DNA of 64,000 bases from Megaustenia siamemsis (Eukaryota; Mollusca; Gastropoda; Stylommatophora; Ariophantidae), in assembly GCA_032433765.1 (NCBI GenBank), contig JAVIAB010000073.1, forward strand, positions 60,671,552 to 60,735,551, given 5' to 3'. Positions within the stretch are counted from its first letter, which is position 1, and every line of letters starts with the position of its first letter. The notes under the pieces were generated by a model. The model worked only from the letters and a program-made list of their open reading frames with translations. It was not told where the DNA came from and searched no databases. Of the stretch, positions 46,601 to 60,820 are shown piece by piece. Made by a program: the position numbers and the translations under genes.

Positions 46601-49600
46601 AGAAGAAGAAGAATGATTGTTGGTGTATGTGGAAGAATAATGACTGTTGGTGTATGTGGAAGAATAATGGCTGTTGGTGTATGTGGAAGAAGAATGATTG
46701 TTGGTGTATGTGGAAGAAGAAGAATGATTGTTGGTGTATGTGGAAGAAGAATGACTGTTGGTGTATGTGGAAGAAGAAGAATGATTGCTGGTGTATGTGC
46801 AAGAAGAATGACTGTTGGTGTATGTGGAAGAAGAAGAAGAATGATTGTTGGTGTATGTGGAAGAAGAACGATTGCTGGTGTATGTGGAAGAAGAATGACT
46901 GTTGGTGTATGTGGAAAAAGAAAAATGACTCTTGGTGTATGTGGAAGAAGAATGATTGCTGGTGTATGTGGAAGAAGAATGACTGTTGGTGTATGTGGAA
47001 GAAGAATGGCTGTTGGTGTATGTGGAAGAAGAATGGGTGTTGGTGTATGTGGAAGAAGAAGAATGATTGTTGGTGTATGTGGAAGAAGAATGACTGTTGG
47101 TGTATGTGGAAGAAGAAGAATGATTGTTGGTGTATGTGGAAGAAGAATAAGAATGATTGTTTGTTGTATGTGGAAGAAAAATAATGATTGTCGGTATATG
47201 TGGAAGAACAAGAATGATTGTTGGTATATGTGGAAGAAGAAGAATGATTGTTGGTATATGTGGAAGAAGAAGAATGATTGTTGGTGTATGTAGAAGAAAA
47301 AGAATGATTGTTGGTATATGTGGAAGAAGAAGAATGATTGTTGGTATATGTGGAAGAAAAAGAATGATTGTTGGTATATGTGGAAGAAGAAGAATGGCTG
47401 TTGGTGTATGTGGAAGAAGAATGGCTGTTGGTGTATGTGGAAGAAGAATGGCTGTTGGTGTATGTGGAAGAAAAAGAATGATTGTTGGTATATGTGGAAG
47501 AAGAAGAATGGCTGTTGGTGTATGTGGAAGAAGAATGGCTGTTGGTGTATGTGGAAGAAGAATGGCTGTTGGTGTATGTGGAAGAAGAATGATTGTTGGT
47601 GTATGTGGAAAAAGAAGAAGATTGGCTATTGGTGTGTGTGGAAGAGGAAGAAGAATGATAGCTGGTGTATGTGGAAGAAGAAAAATGGCTATTGGTGTAT
47701 GTGGAAGAAGAAGAATGATTGCTGGTGTATGTGGAAGAAGAATGGCTGTTGGTGTATGTGGAAGAAGAAGAAGAATGATTGTTGGTGTATGTGGAAGAAG
47801 AATGGCTGTTGGTGTATGTGGAAGTAGAAGAAGAATGATTGCTGGTGCATGTGGAAGAAGAATGACTGTTGGTGTATGTGGAAGAAGAAGAATGATTGCT
47901 GGTGTATGTGGAAGAATAATGGCTATTGGTGTATGTGGAAGAAGAAGAATGATTCTTGGTGTATGTGGAACAAGAATGATTGTTTGGTGTATGTGGAAGA
48001 GGAAGAAGAATGATTGTTGGTGTATGTGGAAGAAGAAGAAGAAGAATGATTGTTGGTGTATGTGGAAGAAGTAGAAGAATGACTGTTGGTGTATGTGGAA
48101 GAAGAAGAATAATGACTGTTGATGTATGTGGAAGAAGAAGAATAATGACTGTTGGTGTATGTGGAAGAAGAAGAATAATGACTGTTGGTGTATGTGGAAG
48201 AGAAGAAGAATGATTGCTGGTGTATGTGGAAGAAGAAGAATGATTGCTGGTGTATGTGGAAGGAGAATGGCTGTTGGTGTATGTGGAAGAAGAAGAAGAA
48301 TGATTGTTGGTGTATGTGGAAGAAGAATGGCTGTTGCTGTATGTGGAAGAAGAAGAAGAATGACTGTTGGTGTATGTGGAAGAAGAGAAGAATGACTGTT
48401 GGTGTATGTGGAAAAAGAAGAATAATGACTGTTGGTGTATGTGGAAGAAGAAGATGAAGATTAATTGTTGGTGTATGTGGAAGAAGAAAGACTGTTGGTG
48501 TATGTGGAAGAGGAAGAAGAATGACTTTTGGTGTATGTGGAAGAAGAAGAATTATTGCTGGTGTATGTGGAAGAAGAAGAATGATTGCTGGTGTATGTGG
48601 AAGAAGAAGTAGAAGAATGACTGTTGATGTATGTGGAAGAGGAAGAAGAATGATTGCTGGTGTATGTGAAAGAAGAATGACTGTTTGTATATGTGGAAGA
48701 AGAAGAAGAATGATTGTTGGTGTATGTGGAAGAAGAAGAAGAATGATTGTTGGTGTATGTGGAAGAAGAATGACTGTTGGTATATGTGGAAGAAGAAGAA
48801 GAATGATTGTTGGTGTATGTGGAAGAAGAAGAAGAATGACTGTTGGTATATGTGGAAGAAGAAGAAGAATGATTGTTGGTGTATGTGGAAGAAGAAGAAG
48901 AATGATTGTTGGTGTATGTGGAAGAAGAAGAAGAATGATTGTTGGTGTATGTGGAAGAAGAAGAAGAATGATTGTTGGTGTATGTGGAAGAATAATGACT
49001 GTTGGTGTATGTGGAAGAATAATGGCTGTTGGTGTATGTGGAAGAAGAATGATTGTTGGTGTATGTGGAAGAAGAAGAATGATTGTTGGTGTATGTGGAA
49101 GAAGAATGACTGTTGGTGTATGTGGAAGAAGAAGAATGATTGCTGGTGTATGTGCAAGAAGAATGACTGTTGGTGTATGTGGAAGAAGAAGAATGATTGT
49201 TGGTGTATGTGGAAGAAGAACGATTGCTGGTGTATGTGGAAGAAGAATGACTGTTGGTGTATGTGGAAAAAGAAAAATGACTGTTGGTGTATGTGGAAGA
49301 AGAATTATTGCTGGTGTATGTGGAAGAAGAATGACTGTTGGTGTATGTGGAAGAAGAATGGCTGTTGGTGTATGTGGAAGAAGAATGGGTGTTGGTGTAT
49401 GTGGAAGAAGAAGAATGATTGTTGGTGTATGTGGAAGAAGAATGACTGTTGGTGTATGTGGAAGAAGAAGAATGATTGTTGGTGTATGTGGAAAAAGAAT
49501 GACTGTTGGTGTATGTGGAAGAAGAATGGCTGTTGGTGTATGTGGAAGTAGAAGAATGATTGTTGGTGTATGTGGAAGAAGAATAAGAATGATTGTTTGT

Positions 49601-49750
49601 TGTATGTGGAAGAAGAATGATTGTTGGTTTATGTGGAAGAAGAAGAAGAATGATTGTTGGTTTATGTGGAAGAAGAAGAATGATTGATGGTTATGTGGAA
49701 GAAGAAGAATGATTGATGGCTTATGTGGAAGAAGAAGAATGATTGTTGGT

Positions 49751-50345
49751 GTATGTGGAAGAAAAATGGTTGTTGGTGTATGTTAAGGAAGATAAATAGC
49801 TGTTGGTGTATGTTGAAGAAGAAGAATGATTGTTGGTGTATGTGGAAGAAAAATGGTTGTTGGTGTATGTTAAGGAAGATAAATAGCTGTTGTATGTGGA
49901 AGAAAATGGTTGTTGGTGTATGTTAATGAAGATAAATAGCTGTTGGTGTATGTGGAAGAAAAATGGTTGTTGGTGTATGTTAAGAAAGATAAATAGCTGT
50001 TGGTGTATGTGGAAGAAAAATTGTTGTTGGTGTATGTTAAGGAAGATAAATAGCTGTTGTATGTGGAAGAAAAATGGTTGTTGGTGTATGTTAATGAAGA
50101 TAAATAGCTGTTGGTGTATGTGGAAGAAAAATGGTTGTTGGTGTATGTTAAGGAAGATAAAAGCTGTTGTATGTGGAAGAAAAATGGTTGTTGGTGTATG
50201 TTAATGAAGATAAATAGCTGTTGGTGTATGTGGAAGAAAAATGGTTGTTGGTGTATGTTAAGGAAGATAAATAGCTGTTGGTGTATGTGGAAGAAAAATG
50301 GTTGTTGGTGTATGTTAAGGAAGATAAATAGCTGTTGGTGTATGT
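49751..50345. repeat. 57-bp dimer subarray, block 3
   Basis: Same dimers, left flank and right junction as blocks 1 and 2. Corresponding left-flank positions are 43004 and 49687, an offset of about 6.68 kb. Confidence 0.85.
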
Positions 50346-50449
50346 GGAAAAAGAAGAATGGCTGTTGGTGTATGTAGGAGAAGAATAATGATTGTTGGTG
50401 TATGTGGAAGAGGAAGAAATGACTGTTGGTGTATGTGGAGAAAAATAAT

Positions 50450-53400
50450 GATTGTTGGTATATGTGGAAGAAAAGAATGATTGTTGGTGTATGTGGAAGA
50501 AGAATGGCTGTTGGTGTATGTGGAAGAAGAATGACTGTTGGTGTATGTGGAAGAAGAATGACTGTTGGTGTATGTGGAAGAAGAATGACTGTTGGTGTAT
50601 GTGGAAGAAGAAGAATGATTGTTGGTGTATGTGGAAGAAGAATGACTGTTGGTGTATGTGGAAGAAGAATGGCTGTTGGTGTATGTGGAAAAAGAGGAAT
50701 GATTGTTGGTGTATGTGGAAGAAAAAGAATAGCTGTTGGTGTATGTGGAAGAAGAATGGCTGTTGGTGTATGTGGAAGAAGAATGGCTGTTGGTGTATGT
50801 GGAAGAAGAATGGCTGTTGGTGTATGTGGAAGAAGAAGAATGATTGTTGGTGTATGTGGAAGAAAAATAATGATTGTCGGTATATGTGGAAGAACAAGAA
50901 TGATTGTTGGTATATGTGGAAGAAGAAGAATGATTGTTGGTATATGTGGAAGAAGAAGAATGATTGTTGGTGTATGTAGAAGAAAAAGAATGATTGTTGG
51001 TATATGTGGAAGAAGAAGAATGATTGTTGGTATATGTGGAAGAAAAAGAATGATTGTTGGTATATGTGGAAGAAGAATGGCTGTTGGTGTATGTGGAAGA
51101 AGAATGGCTGTTGGTGTATGTGGAAGAAGAATGGCTGTTGGTGTATGTGGAAGAAAAAGAATGATTGTTGGTATATGTGGAAAAAGAAGAAGATTGGCTA
51201 TTGGTGTGTGTGGAAGAGGAAGAAGAATGATAGCTGGTGTATGTGGAAGAAGAAAAATGGCTATTGGTGTATGTGGAAGAAGAAGAATGATTGCTGGTGT
51301 ATGTGGAAGAAGAATGGCTGTTGGTGTATGTGGAAGAAGAAGAAGAATGATTGTTGGTGTATGTGGAAGAAGAATGGCTGTTGGTGTATGTGGAAGTAGA
51401 AGAAGAATGATTGCTGGTGCATGTGGAAGAAGAATGACTGTTGGTGTATGTGGAAGAAGAAGAATGATTGCTGGTGTATGTGGAAGAATAATGGCTATTG
51501 GTGTATGTGGAAGAAGAAGAATGATTGTTGGTGTATGTGGAAGAAGAATGATTGTTGGTGTATGTGGAAGAGGAAGAAGAATGATTGTTGGTGTATGTGG
51601 AAGAAGAAGAAGAATGATTGTTGGTGTATGTGGAAGAAGTAGAAGAATGACTGTTGGTGTATGTGGAAGAAGAAGAATAATGACTGTTGGTGTATGTGGA
51701 AGAAGAAGAATAATGACTGTTGGTGTATGTGGAAGAAGAAGAATAATGACTGTTGGTGTATGTGGAAGAGGAAGAAGAATGATTGCTGGTGTATGTGGAA
51801 GAAGAAGAATGATTGCTGGTGTATGTGGAAGGAGAATGGCTGTTGGTGTATGTGGAAGAAGAAGAAGAATGATTGTTGGTGTATGTGGAAGAAGAATGGC
51901 TGTTGCTGTATGTGGAAGAAGAAGAAGAATGACTGTTGGTGTATGTGGAAGAAGAGAAGAATGACTGTTGGTGTATGTGGAAAAAGAAGAATAATGACTG
52001 TTGGTGTATGTGGAAGAAGAAGAGGAAGATTGATTGTTGGTGTATGTGGAAGAAGAAAGACTGTTGGTGTATGTGGAAGAGGAAGAAGAATGACTTTTGG
52101 TGTATGTGGAAGAAGAAGAATTATTGCTGGTGTATGTGGAAGAAGAAGAATGATTGCTGGTGTATGTGGAAGAAGAAGTAGAAGAATGACTGTTGGTGTA
52201 TGTGGAAGAGGAAGAAGAATGATTGCTGGTGTATGTGAAAGAAGAACGACTGTTGGTATATGTGGAAGAAGAAGAAGAATGATTGTTGGTGTATGTGGAA
52301 GAAGAAGAAGAATGATTGTTGGTGTATGTGGAAGAAGAATGACTGTTGGTATATGTGGAAGAAGAAGAAGAATGATTGTTGGTGTATGTGGAAGAAGAAG
52401 AAGAATGACTGTTGGTATATGTGGAAGAAGAAGAAGAATGATTGTTGGTGTATGTGGAAGAAGAAGAAGAATGATTGTTGGTGTATGTGGAAGAAGAAGA
52501 AGATTGATTGTTGGTGTATGTGGAAGAAGAAGAAGAATGATTGTTGGTGTATGTGGAAGAATAATGACTGTTGGTGTATGTGGAAGAATAATGGCTGTTG
52601 GTGTATGTGGAAGAAGAATGATTGTTGGTGTATGTGGAAGAAGAAGAATGATTGTTGGTGTATGTGGAAGAAGAATGACTGTTGGTATATGTGGAAGAAG
52701 AAGAATTATTGCTGGTGTATGTGCAAGAAGAATGACTGTTGGTGTATGTGGAAGAAGAAGAATGATTGTTGGTGTATATGGAAGAAGAACGATTGCTGGT
52801 GTATGTGGAAGAAGAATGACTGTTGGTGTATGTGGAAGAAGAATGGCTGTTGGTGTATGTGGAAGAAGAGGAATGATTGTTGGTGTATGTGGAAGAAGAA
52901 TGGCTGTTGGTGTATGTGGAAGAAGAGGAATAATTGTTGGTATATGTGGAAGAAAAAGAATGGCTGTTGGTGTATGTGGAAGAAGAATGGCTGTTGGTGT
53001 ATGTGGAAGAAGAATGGCTGTTGGTGTATGTGGAAGAAGAATGGCTGTTGGTGTATGTGGAAGAAGAAGAATGATTGTTGGTGTATGTGGAAGAAGAAGA
53101 ATGACTGTTTGTGTATGTGGAAGAAAAATAATGATTGTCGGTATATGTGGAAGAACAAGAATGATTGTTGGTATATGTGGAAGAAGAAGAATGATTGTTG
53201 GTGTATGTAGAAGAAAAAGAATGATTGTTGGTATATGTGGAAGAAGAAGAATGATTGTTGGTATATGTGGAAGAAAAAGAATGATTGTTGGTATATGTGG
53301 AAGAAGAATGGCTGTTGGTGTATGTGGAAGAAGAATGGCTGTTGGTGTATGTGGAAGAAGAATGGCTGTTGGTGTATGTGGAAGAAAAAGAATGATTGTT

Positions 53401-55635
53401 GGTATATGTGGAAAAAGAAGAAGATTGGCTATTGGTGTGTGTGGAAGAGGAAGTAGAATGATAGCTGGTGTATGTTGAAGAAGAAAAATGGCTATTGGTG
53501 TATGTGGAAGAAGAAGAATGATTGCTGGTGTATGTGGAAGAAGAATGGCTGTTGGTGTATGTGGAAGAAGAAGAAAGAATGATTGTTGGTGTATGTGGAA
53601 GAAGAATGGCTGTTGGTGTATGTGGAAGTATAAGAAGAATGATTGCTGGTGCATGTGGAAGAAGAATGACTGTTGGTGTATGTGGAAGAAGAAGAATGAT
53701 TGCTGGTGTATGTGGAAGAATAATGGCTATTGGTGTATGTGGAAGAAGAAGAATGATTGTTGGTGTATGTGGAAGAAGAATGATTGTTGGTGTATGTGGA
53801 AGAGGAAGAAGAATGATTGTTGGTGTATGTGGAAGAAGAAGAAGAATGATTGTTGGTGTATGTGGAAGAAGTAGAAGAATGACTGTTGGTGTATGTGGAA
53901 GAAGAAGAATAATGACTGTTGGTGTATGTGGAAGAAGAAGAATAATGACTGTTGGTGTATGTGGAAGAAGAAGAATAATGACTGTTGGTGTATGTGGAAG
54001 AGGAAGAAGAATGATTGCTGGTGTATGTGGAAGAAGAAGAATGATTGCTGGTGTATGTGGAAGGAGAATGGCTGTTGGTGTATGTGGAAGAAGAAGAAGA
54101 ATGATTGTTGGTGTATGTGGAAGAAGAATGGCTGTTGCTGTATGTGGAAGAAGAAGAAGAATGACTGTTGGTGTATGTGGAAGAAGAGAAGAATGACTGT
54201 TGGTGTATGTGGAAAAAGAAGAATAATGACTGTTGGTGTATGTGGAAGAAGAAGAGGAAGATTGATTGTTGGTGTATGTGGAAGAAGAAAGACTGTTGGT
54301 GTATGTGGAAGAGGAAGAAGAATGACTTTTGGTGTATGTGGAAGAAGAAGAATTATTGCTGGTGTATGTGGAAGAAGAAGAATGATTGCTGGTGTATGTG
54401 GAAGAAGAAGTAGAAGAATGACTGTTGGTGTATGTGGAAGAGGAAGAAGAGTGATTGCTGGTGTATGTGAAAGAAGAATGACTGTTGGTATATGTGGAAG
54501 AAGAAGAAGAATGATTGTTGGTGTATGTGGAAGAAGAAGAAGAATGATTGTTGGTGTATGTGGAAGAAGAATGACTGTTGGTATATGTGGAAGAAGAAGA
54601 AGAATGATTGTTGGTGTATGTGGAAGTAGAAGAAGAATGATTGTTGGTGTATGTGGAAGAAGAAGAAGAATGATTGTTGGTGTATGTGGAAGAAGAAGAA
54701 GAATGATTGTTGGTGTATGTGGAAGAAGAATGACTGTTGGTGTATGTGGAAGAATAATGGCTGTTGGTGTATGTGGAAGAAGAATGACTGTTGGTGTATG
54801 TGGAAGAAGAATGACTGATGGTGTATGTGGAAGAAGAATGGCTGTTGGTGTATGTGGAAGAAGAATGGCTGTTGGTGTATGTGAAAGAAGAATGACTGTT
54901 GGTGTATGTGGAAGAAGAATGGCTGTTGGTGTATGTGGAAGAAGAATGGCTGTTGGTGTATGTGGAAGAAGAATGGGTGTTGGTGTATGTGGAAGAAGAA
55001 TGACTGTTGGTGTATGTGGAAGAAGAAGAATGACTGTTGGTGTATGTGGAAGAAGAATGACTGTTGGTGTATGTGGAAGAAGAATGACTGTTGGTGTATG
55101 TGGAAGAAGAAGAATGATTGTTGGTGTATGTGGAAGAAGAATGACTGTTGGTGTATGTGGAAGAAGAAGAATGATTGTTGGTGTATGTGGAAGAAGAATG
55201 ACTGTTGGTGTATGTAGAAGAAGAATGGCTGTTGGTGTATGTGGAAGAAGAATGGCTGTTGGTGTATGTGGAAGAAGAATGATTGTTGGTGTATGTGGAA
55301 GAAGAAGAATGACTGTTGGTGTATGTAGAAGAAAAATAATGATTGTCGGTATATGTGGAAGAACAAGAATGATTGTTGGTATATGTGGAAGAAGAAGAAT
55401 GATTGTTGGTATATGTGGAAGAAGAAGAATGATTGTTGGTGTATGTAGAAGAAAAAGAATGATTGTTGGTATATGTGGAAAAAGAAGAATGATTGTAGGT
55501 ATATGTGGAAGAAAAAGAATGATTGTTGGTATATGTGGAAGAAGAAGAATGGCTGTTGGTGTATGTGGAAGAAGAATGGCTGTTGGTGTATGTGGAAGAA
55601 GAATGGCTGTTGGTGTATGTGGAAGAAAAAGAATG
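50450..55635. repeat. 5185-bp higher-order repeat, copy Y1
   Basis: Sequence here recurs at +5185 bp with very few differences. For example, the rare AAGATTGGCTATTGGTGTGT marker at 51192 and 53425 recurs at 56377 and 58610. Within one copy, the two markers and the GGCTGTTGCTGTATG marker show a 2.23-kb internal half-duplication. Confidence 0.8.
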
Positions 55636-58600
55636 ATTGTTGGTATATGTGGAAGAAAAAGAATGATTGTTGGTGTATGTGGAAGAAGAATGGCTGTTGG
55701 TGTATGTGGAAGAAGAATGACTGTTGGTGTATGTGGAAGAAGAATGACTGTTGGTGTATGTGGAAGAAGAATGACTGTTGGTGTATGTGGAAGAAGAAGA
55801 ATGATTGTTGGTGTATGTGGAAGAAGAATGACTGTTGGTGTATGTGGAAGAAGAATGGCTGTTGTGTATGTGGAAAAAGAGGAATGATTGTTGGTGTATG
55901 TGGAAGAAAAAGAATGGCTGTTGGTGTATGTGGAAGAAGAATGGCTGTTGGTGTATGTGGAAGAAGAATGGCTGTTGGTGTATGTGGAAGAAGAATGGCT
56001 GTTGGTGTATGTGGAAGAAGAAGAATGATTGTTGGTGTATGTGGAAGAAAAATAATGATTGTCGGTATATGTGGAAGAACAAGAATGATTGTTGGTATAT
56101 GTGGAAGAAGAAGAATGATTGTTGGTATATGTGGAAGAAGAAGAATGATTGTTGGTGTATGTAGAAGAAAAAGAATGATTGTTGGTATATGTGGAAGAAG
56201 AAGAATGATTGTTGGTATATGTGGAAGAAAAAGAATGATTGTTGGTATATGTGGAAGAAGAATGGCTGTTGGTGTATGTGGAAGAAGAATGGCTGTTGGT
56301 GTATGTGGAAGAAGAATGGCTGTTGGTGTATGTGGAAGAAAAAGAATGATTGTTGGTATATGTGGAAAAAGAAGAAGATTGGCTATTGGTGTGTGTGGAA
56401 GAGGAAGAAGAATGATAGCTGGTGTATGTGGAAGAAGAAAAATGGCTATTGGTGTATGTGGAAGAAGAAGAATGATTGCTGGTGTATGTGGAAGAAGAAT
56501 GGCTGTTGGTGTATGTGGAAGAAGAAGAAGAATGATTGTTGGTGTATGTGGAAGAAGAATGGCTGTTGGTGTATGTGGAAGTAGAAGAAGAATGATTGCT
56601 GGTGCATGTGGAAGAAGAATGACTGTTGGTGTATGTGGAAGAAGAAGAATGATTGCTGGTGTATGTGGAAGAATAATGGCTATTGGTGTATGTGGAAGAA
56701 GAAGAATGATTGTTGGTGTATGTGGAAGAAGAATGATTGTTGGTGTATGTGGAAGAGGAAGAAGAATGATTGTTGGTGTATGTGGAAGAAGAAGAAGAAT
56801 GATTGTTGGTGTATGTGGAAGAAGTAGAAGAATGACTGTTGGTGTATGTGGAAGAAGAAGAATAATGACTGTTGGTGTATGTGGAAGAAGAAGAATAATG
56901 ACTGTTGGTGTATGTGGAAGAAGAAGAATAATGACTGTTGGTGTATGTGGAAGAGGAAGAAGAATGATTGCTGGTGTATGTGGAAGAAGAAGAATGATTG
57001 CTGGTGTATGTGGAAGGAGAATGGCTGTTGGTGTATGTGGAAGAAGAAGAAGAATGATTGTTGGTGTATGTGGAAGAAGAATGGCTGTTGCTGTATGTGG
57101 AAGAAGAAGAAGAATGACTGTTGGTGTATGTGGAAGAAGAGAAGAATGACTGTTGGTGTATGTGGAAAAAGAGGAATAATGACTGTTGGTGTATGTGGAA
57201 GAAGAAGAGGAAGATTGATTGTTGGTGTATGTGGAAGAAGAAAGACTGTTGGTGTATGTGGAAGAGGAAGAAGAATGACTTTTGGTGTATGTGGAAGAAG
57301 AAGAATTATTGCTGGTGTATGTGGAAGAAGAAGAATGATTGCTGGTGTATGTGGAAGAAGAAGTAGAAGAATGACTGTTGGTGTATGTGGAAGAGGAAGA
57401 AGAATGATTGCTGGTGTATGTGAAAGAAGAATGACTGTTGGTATATGTGGAAGAAGAAGAAGAATGATTGTTGGTGTATGTGGAAGAAGAAGAAGAATGA
57501 TTGTTGGTGTATGTGGAAGAAGAATGACTGTTGGTATATGTGGAAGAAGAAGAAGAATGATTGTTGGTGTATGTGGAAGAAGAAGAAGAATGACTGTTGG
57601 TATATGTGGAAGAAGAAGAAGAATGATTGTTGGTGTATGTGGAAGAAGAAGAAGAATGATTGTTGGTGTATGTGGAAGAAGAAGAAGATTGATTGTTGGT
57701 GTATGTGGAAGAAGAAGAAGAATGATTGTTGGTGTATGTGGAAGAATAATGACTGTTGGTGTATGTGGAAGAATAATGGCTGTTGGTGTATGTGGTAGAA
57801 GAATGATTGTTGGTGTATGTGGAAGAAGAAGAATGATTGTTGGTGTATGTGGAAGAAGAATGGCTGTTGGTATATGTGGAAGAAGAAGAATTATTGCTGG
57901 TGTATGTGCAAGAAGAATGACTGTTGGTGTATGTGGAAAAAGAAGAATGATTGTTGGTGTATATGGAAGAAGAACGATTGCTGGTGTATGTGGAAGAAGA
58001 ATGACTGTTGGTGTATGTGGAAGAAGAATGGCTGTTGGTGTATGTGGAAGAAGAGGAATGATTGTTGGTGTATGTGGAAGAAGAATGGCTGTTGGTGTAT
58101 GTGGAAGAAGAGGAATAATTGTTGGTATATGTGGAAGAAAAAGAATGGCTGTTGGTGTATGTGGAAGAAGAATGGCTGTTGGTGTATGTGGAAGAAGAAT
58201 GGCTGTTGGTGTATGTGGAAGAAGAATGGCTGTTGGTGTATGTGGAAGAAGAAGAATGATTGTTGGTGTATGTGGAAGAAGAAGAATGACTGTTGGTGTA
58301 TGTGGAAGAAAAATAATGATTGTCGGTATATGTGGAAGAACAAGAATGATTGTTGGTATATGTGGAAGAAGAAGAATGATTGTTGGTGTATGTAGAAGAA
58401 AAAGAATGATTGTTGGTATATGTGGAAGAAGAAGAATGATTGTTGGTATATGTGGAAGAAAAAGAATGATTGTTGGTATATGTGGAAGAAGAATGGCTGT
58501 TGGTGTATGTGGAAGAAGAATGGCTGTTGGTGTATGTGGAAGAAGAATGGCTGTTGGTGTATGTGGAAGAAAAAGAATGATTGTTGGTATATGTGGAAAA

Positions 58601-60820
58601 AGAAGAAGATTGGCTATTGGTGTGTGTGGAAGAGGAAGTAGAATGATAGCTGGTGTATGTTGAAGAAGAAAAATGGCTATTGTGTATGTGGAAGAAGAAG
58701 AATGATTGCTGGTGTATGTGGAAGAAGAATGGCTGTTGGTGTATGTGGAAGAAGAAGAAAGAATGATTGTTGGTGTATGTGGAAGAAGAATGGCTGTTGG
58801 TGTATGTGGAAGTATAAGAAGAATGATTGCTGGTGCATGTGGAAGAAGAATGACTGTTGGTGTATGTGGAAGAAGAAGAATGATTGCTGGTGTATGTGGA
58901 AGAATAATGGCTATTGGTGTATGTGGAAGAAGAAGAATGATTGTTGGTGTATGTGGAAGAAGAATGATTGTTGGTGTATGTGGAAGAGGAAGAAGAATGA
59001 TTGTTGGTGTATGTGGAAGAAGAAGAAGAATGATTGTTGGTGTATGTGGAAGAAGTAGAAGAATGACTGTTGGTGTATGTGGAAGAAGAAGAATAATGAC
59101 TGTTGGTGTATGTGGAAGAAGAAGAATAATGACTGTTGGTGTATGTGGAAGAAGAAGAATAATGACTGTTGGTGTATGTGGAAGAGGAAGAAGAATGATT
59201 GCTGGTGTATGTGGAAGAAGAAGAATGATTGCTGGTGTATGTGGAAGGAGAATGGCTGTTGGTGTATGTGGAAGAAGAAGAAGAATGATTGTTGGTGTAT
59301 GTGGAAGAAGAATGGCTGTTGCTGTATGTGGAAGAAGAAGAAGAATGACTGTTGGTGTATGTGGAAGAAGAGAAGAATGACTGTTGGTGTATGTGGAAAA
59401 AGAAGAATAATGACTGTTGGTGTATGTGGAAGAAGAAGAGGAAGATTGATTGTTGGTGTATGTGGAAGAAGAAAGACTGTTGGTGTATGTGGAAGAGGAA
59501 GAAGAATGACTTTTGGTGTATGTGGAAGAAGAAGAATTATTGCTGGTGTATGTGGAAGAAGAAGAATGATTGCTGGTGTATGTGGAAGAAGAAGTAGAAG
59601 AATGACTGTTGGTGTATGTGGAAGAGGAAGAAGAGTGATTGCTGGTGTATGTGAAAGAAGAATGACTGTTGGTATATGTGGAAGAAGAAGAAGAATGATT
59701 GTTGGTGTATGTGGAAGAAGAAGAAGAATGATTGTTGGTGTATGTGGAAGAAGAATGACTGTTGGTATATGTGGAAGAAGAAGAAGAATGATTGTTGGTG
59801 TATGTGGAAGTAGAAGAAGAATGATTGTTGGTGTATGTGGAAGAAGAAGAAGAATGATTGTTGGTGTATGTGGAAGAAGAAGAAGAATGATTGTTGGTGT
59901 ATGTGGAAGAAGAATGACTGTTGGTGTATGTGGAAGAATAATGGCTGTTGGTGTATGTGGAAGAAGAATGACTGATGGTGTATGTGGAAGAAGAATAGCT
60001 GTTGGTGTATGTGGAAGAAGAATGGCTGTTGGTGTATGTGAAAGAAGAATGACTGTTGGTGTATGTGGAAGAAGAATGGCTGTTGGTGTATGTGGAAGAA
60101 GAATGGCTGTTGGTGTATGTGGAAGAAGAATGGGTGTTGGTGTATGTGGAAGAAGAATGACTGTTGGTGTATGTGGAAGAAGAAGAATGACTGTTGGTGT
60201 ATGTGGAAGAAGAATGACTGTTGGTGTATGTGGAAGAAGAATGACTGTTGGTGTATGTGGAAGAAGAAGAATGATTGTTGGTGTATGTGGAAGAAGAATG
60301 ACTGTTGGTGTATGTGGAAGAAGAAGAATGATTGTTGGTGTATGTGGAAGAAGAATGACTGTTGGTGTATGTAGAAGAAGAATGGCTGTTGGTGTATGTG
60401 GAAGAAGAATGGCTGTTGGTGTATGTGGAAGAAGAATGATTGTTGGTGTATGTGGAAGAAGAAGAATGACTGTTGGTGTATGTAGAAGAAAAATAATGAT
60501 TGTCGGTATATGTGGAAGAACAAGAATGATTGTTGGTATATGTGGAAGAAGAAGAATGATTGTTGGTATATGTGGAAGAAGAAGAATGATTGTTGGTGTA
60601 TGTAGAAGAAAAAGAATGATTGTTGGTATATGTGGAAAAAGAAGAATGATTGTTGGTATATGTGGAAGAAAAGAATGATTGTTGGTATATGTGGAAGAAG
60701 AAGAATGGCTGTTGGTGTATGTGGAAGAAGAATGGCTGTTGGTGTATGTGGAAGAAGAATGGCTGTTGGTGTATGTGGAAGAAAAAGAATGATTGTTGGT
60801 ATATATGGAAGAAGAAGAAT
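55636..60820. repeat. 5185-bp higher-order repeat, copy Y2
   Basis: Second tandem copy. The offset shifts from 5185 to 5184 and later by about 27 bp because of small indels (one unit is missing near 59.97 kb). Unit-by-unit order of variants is otherwise the same as in Y1. Confidence 0.8.
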
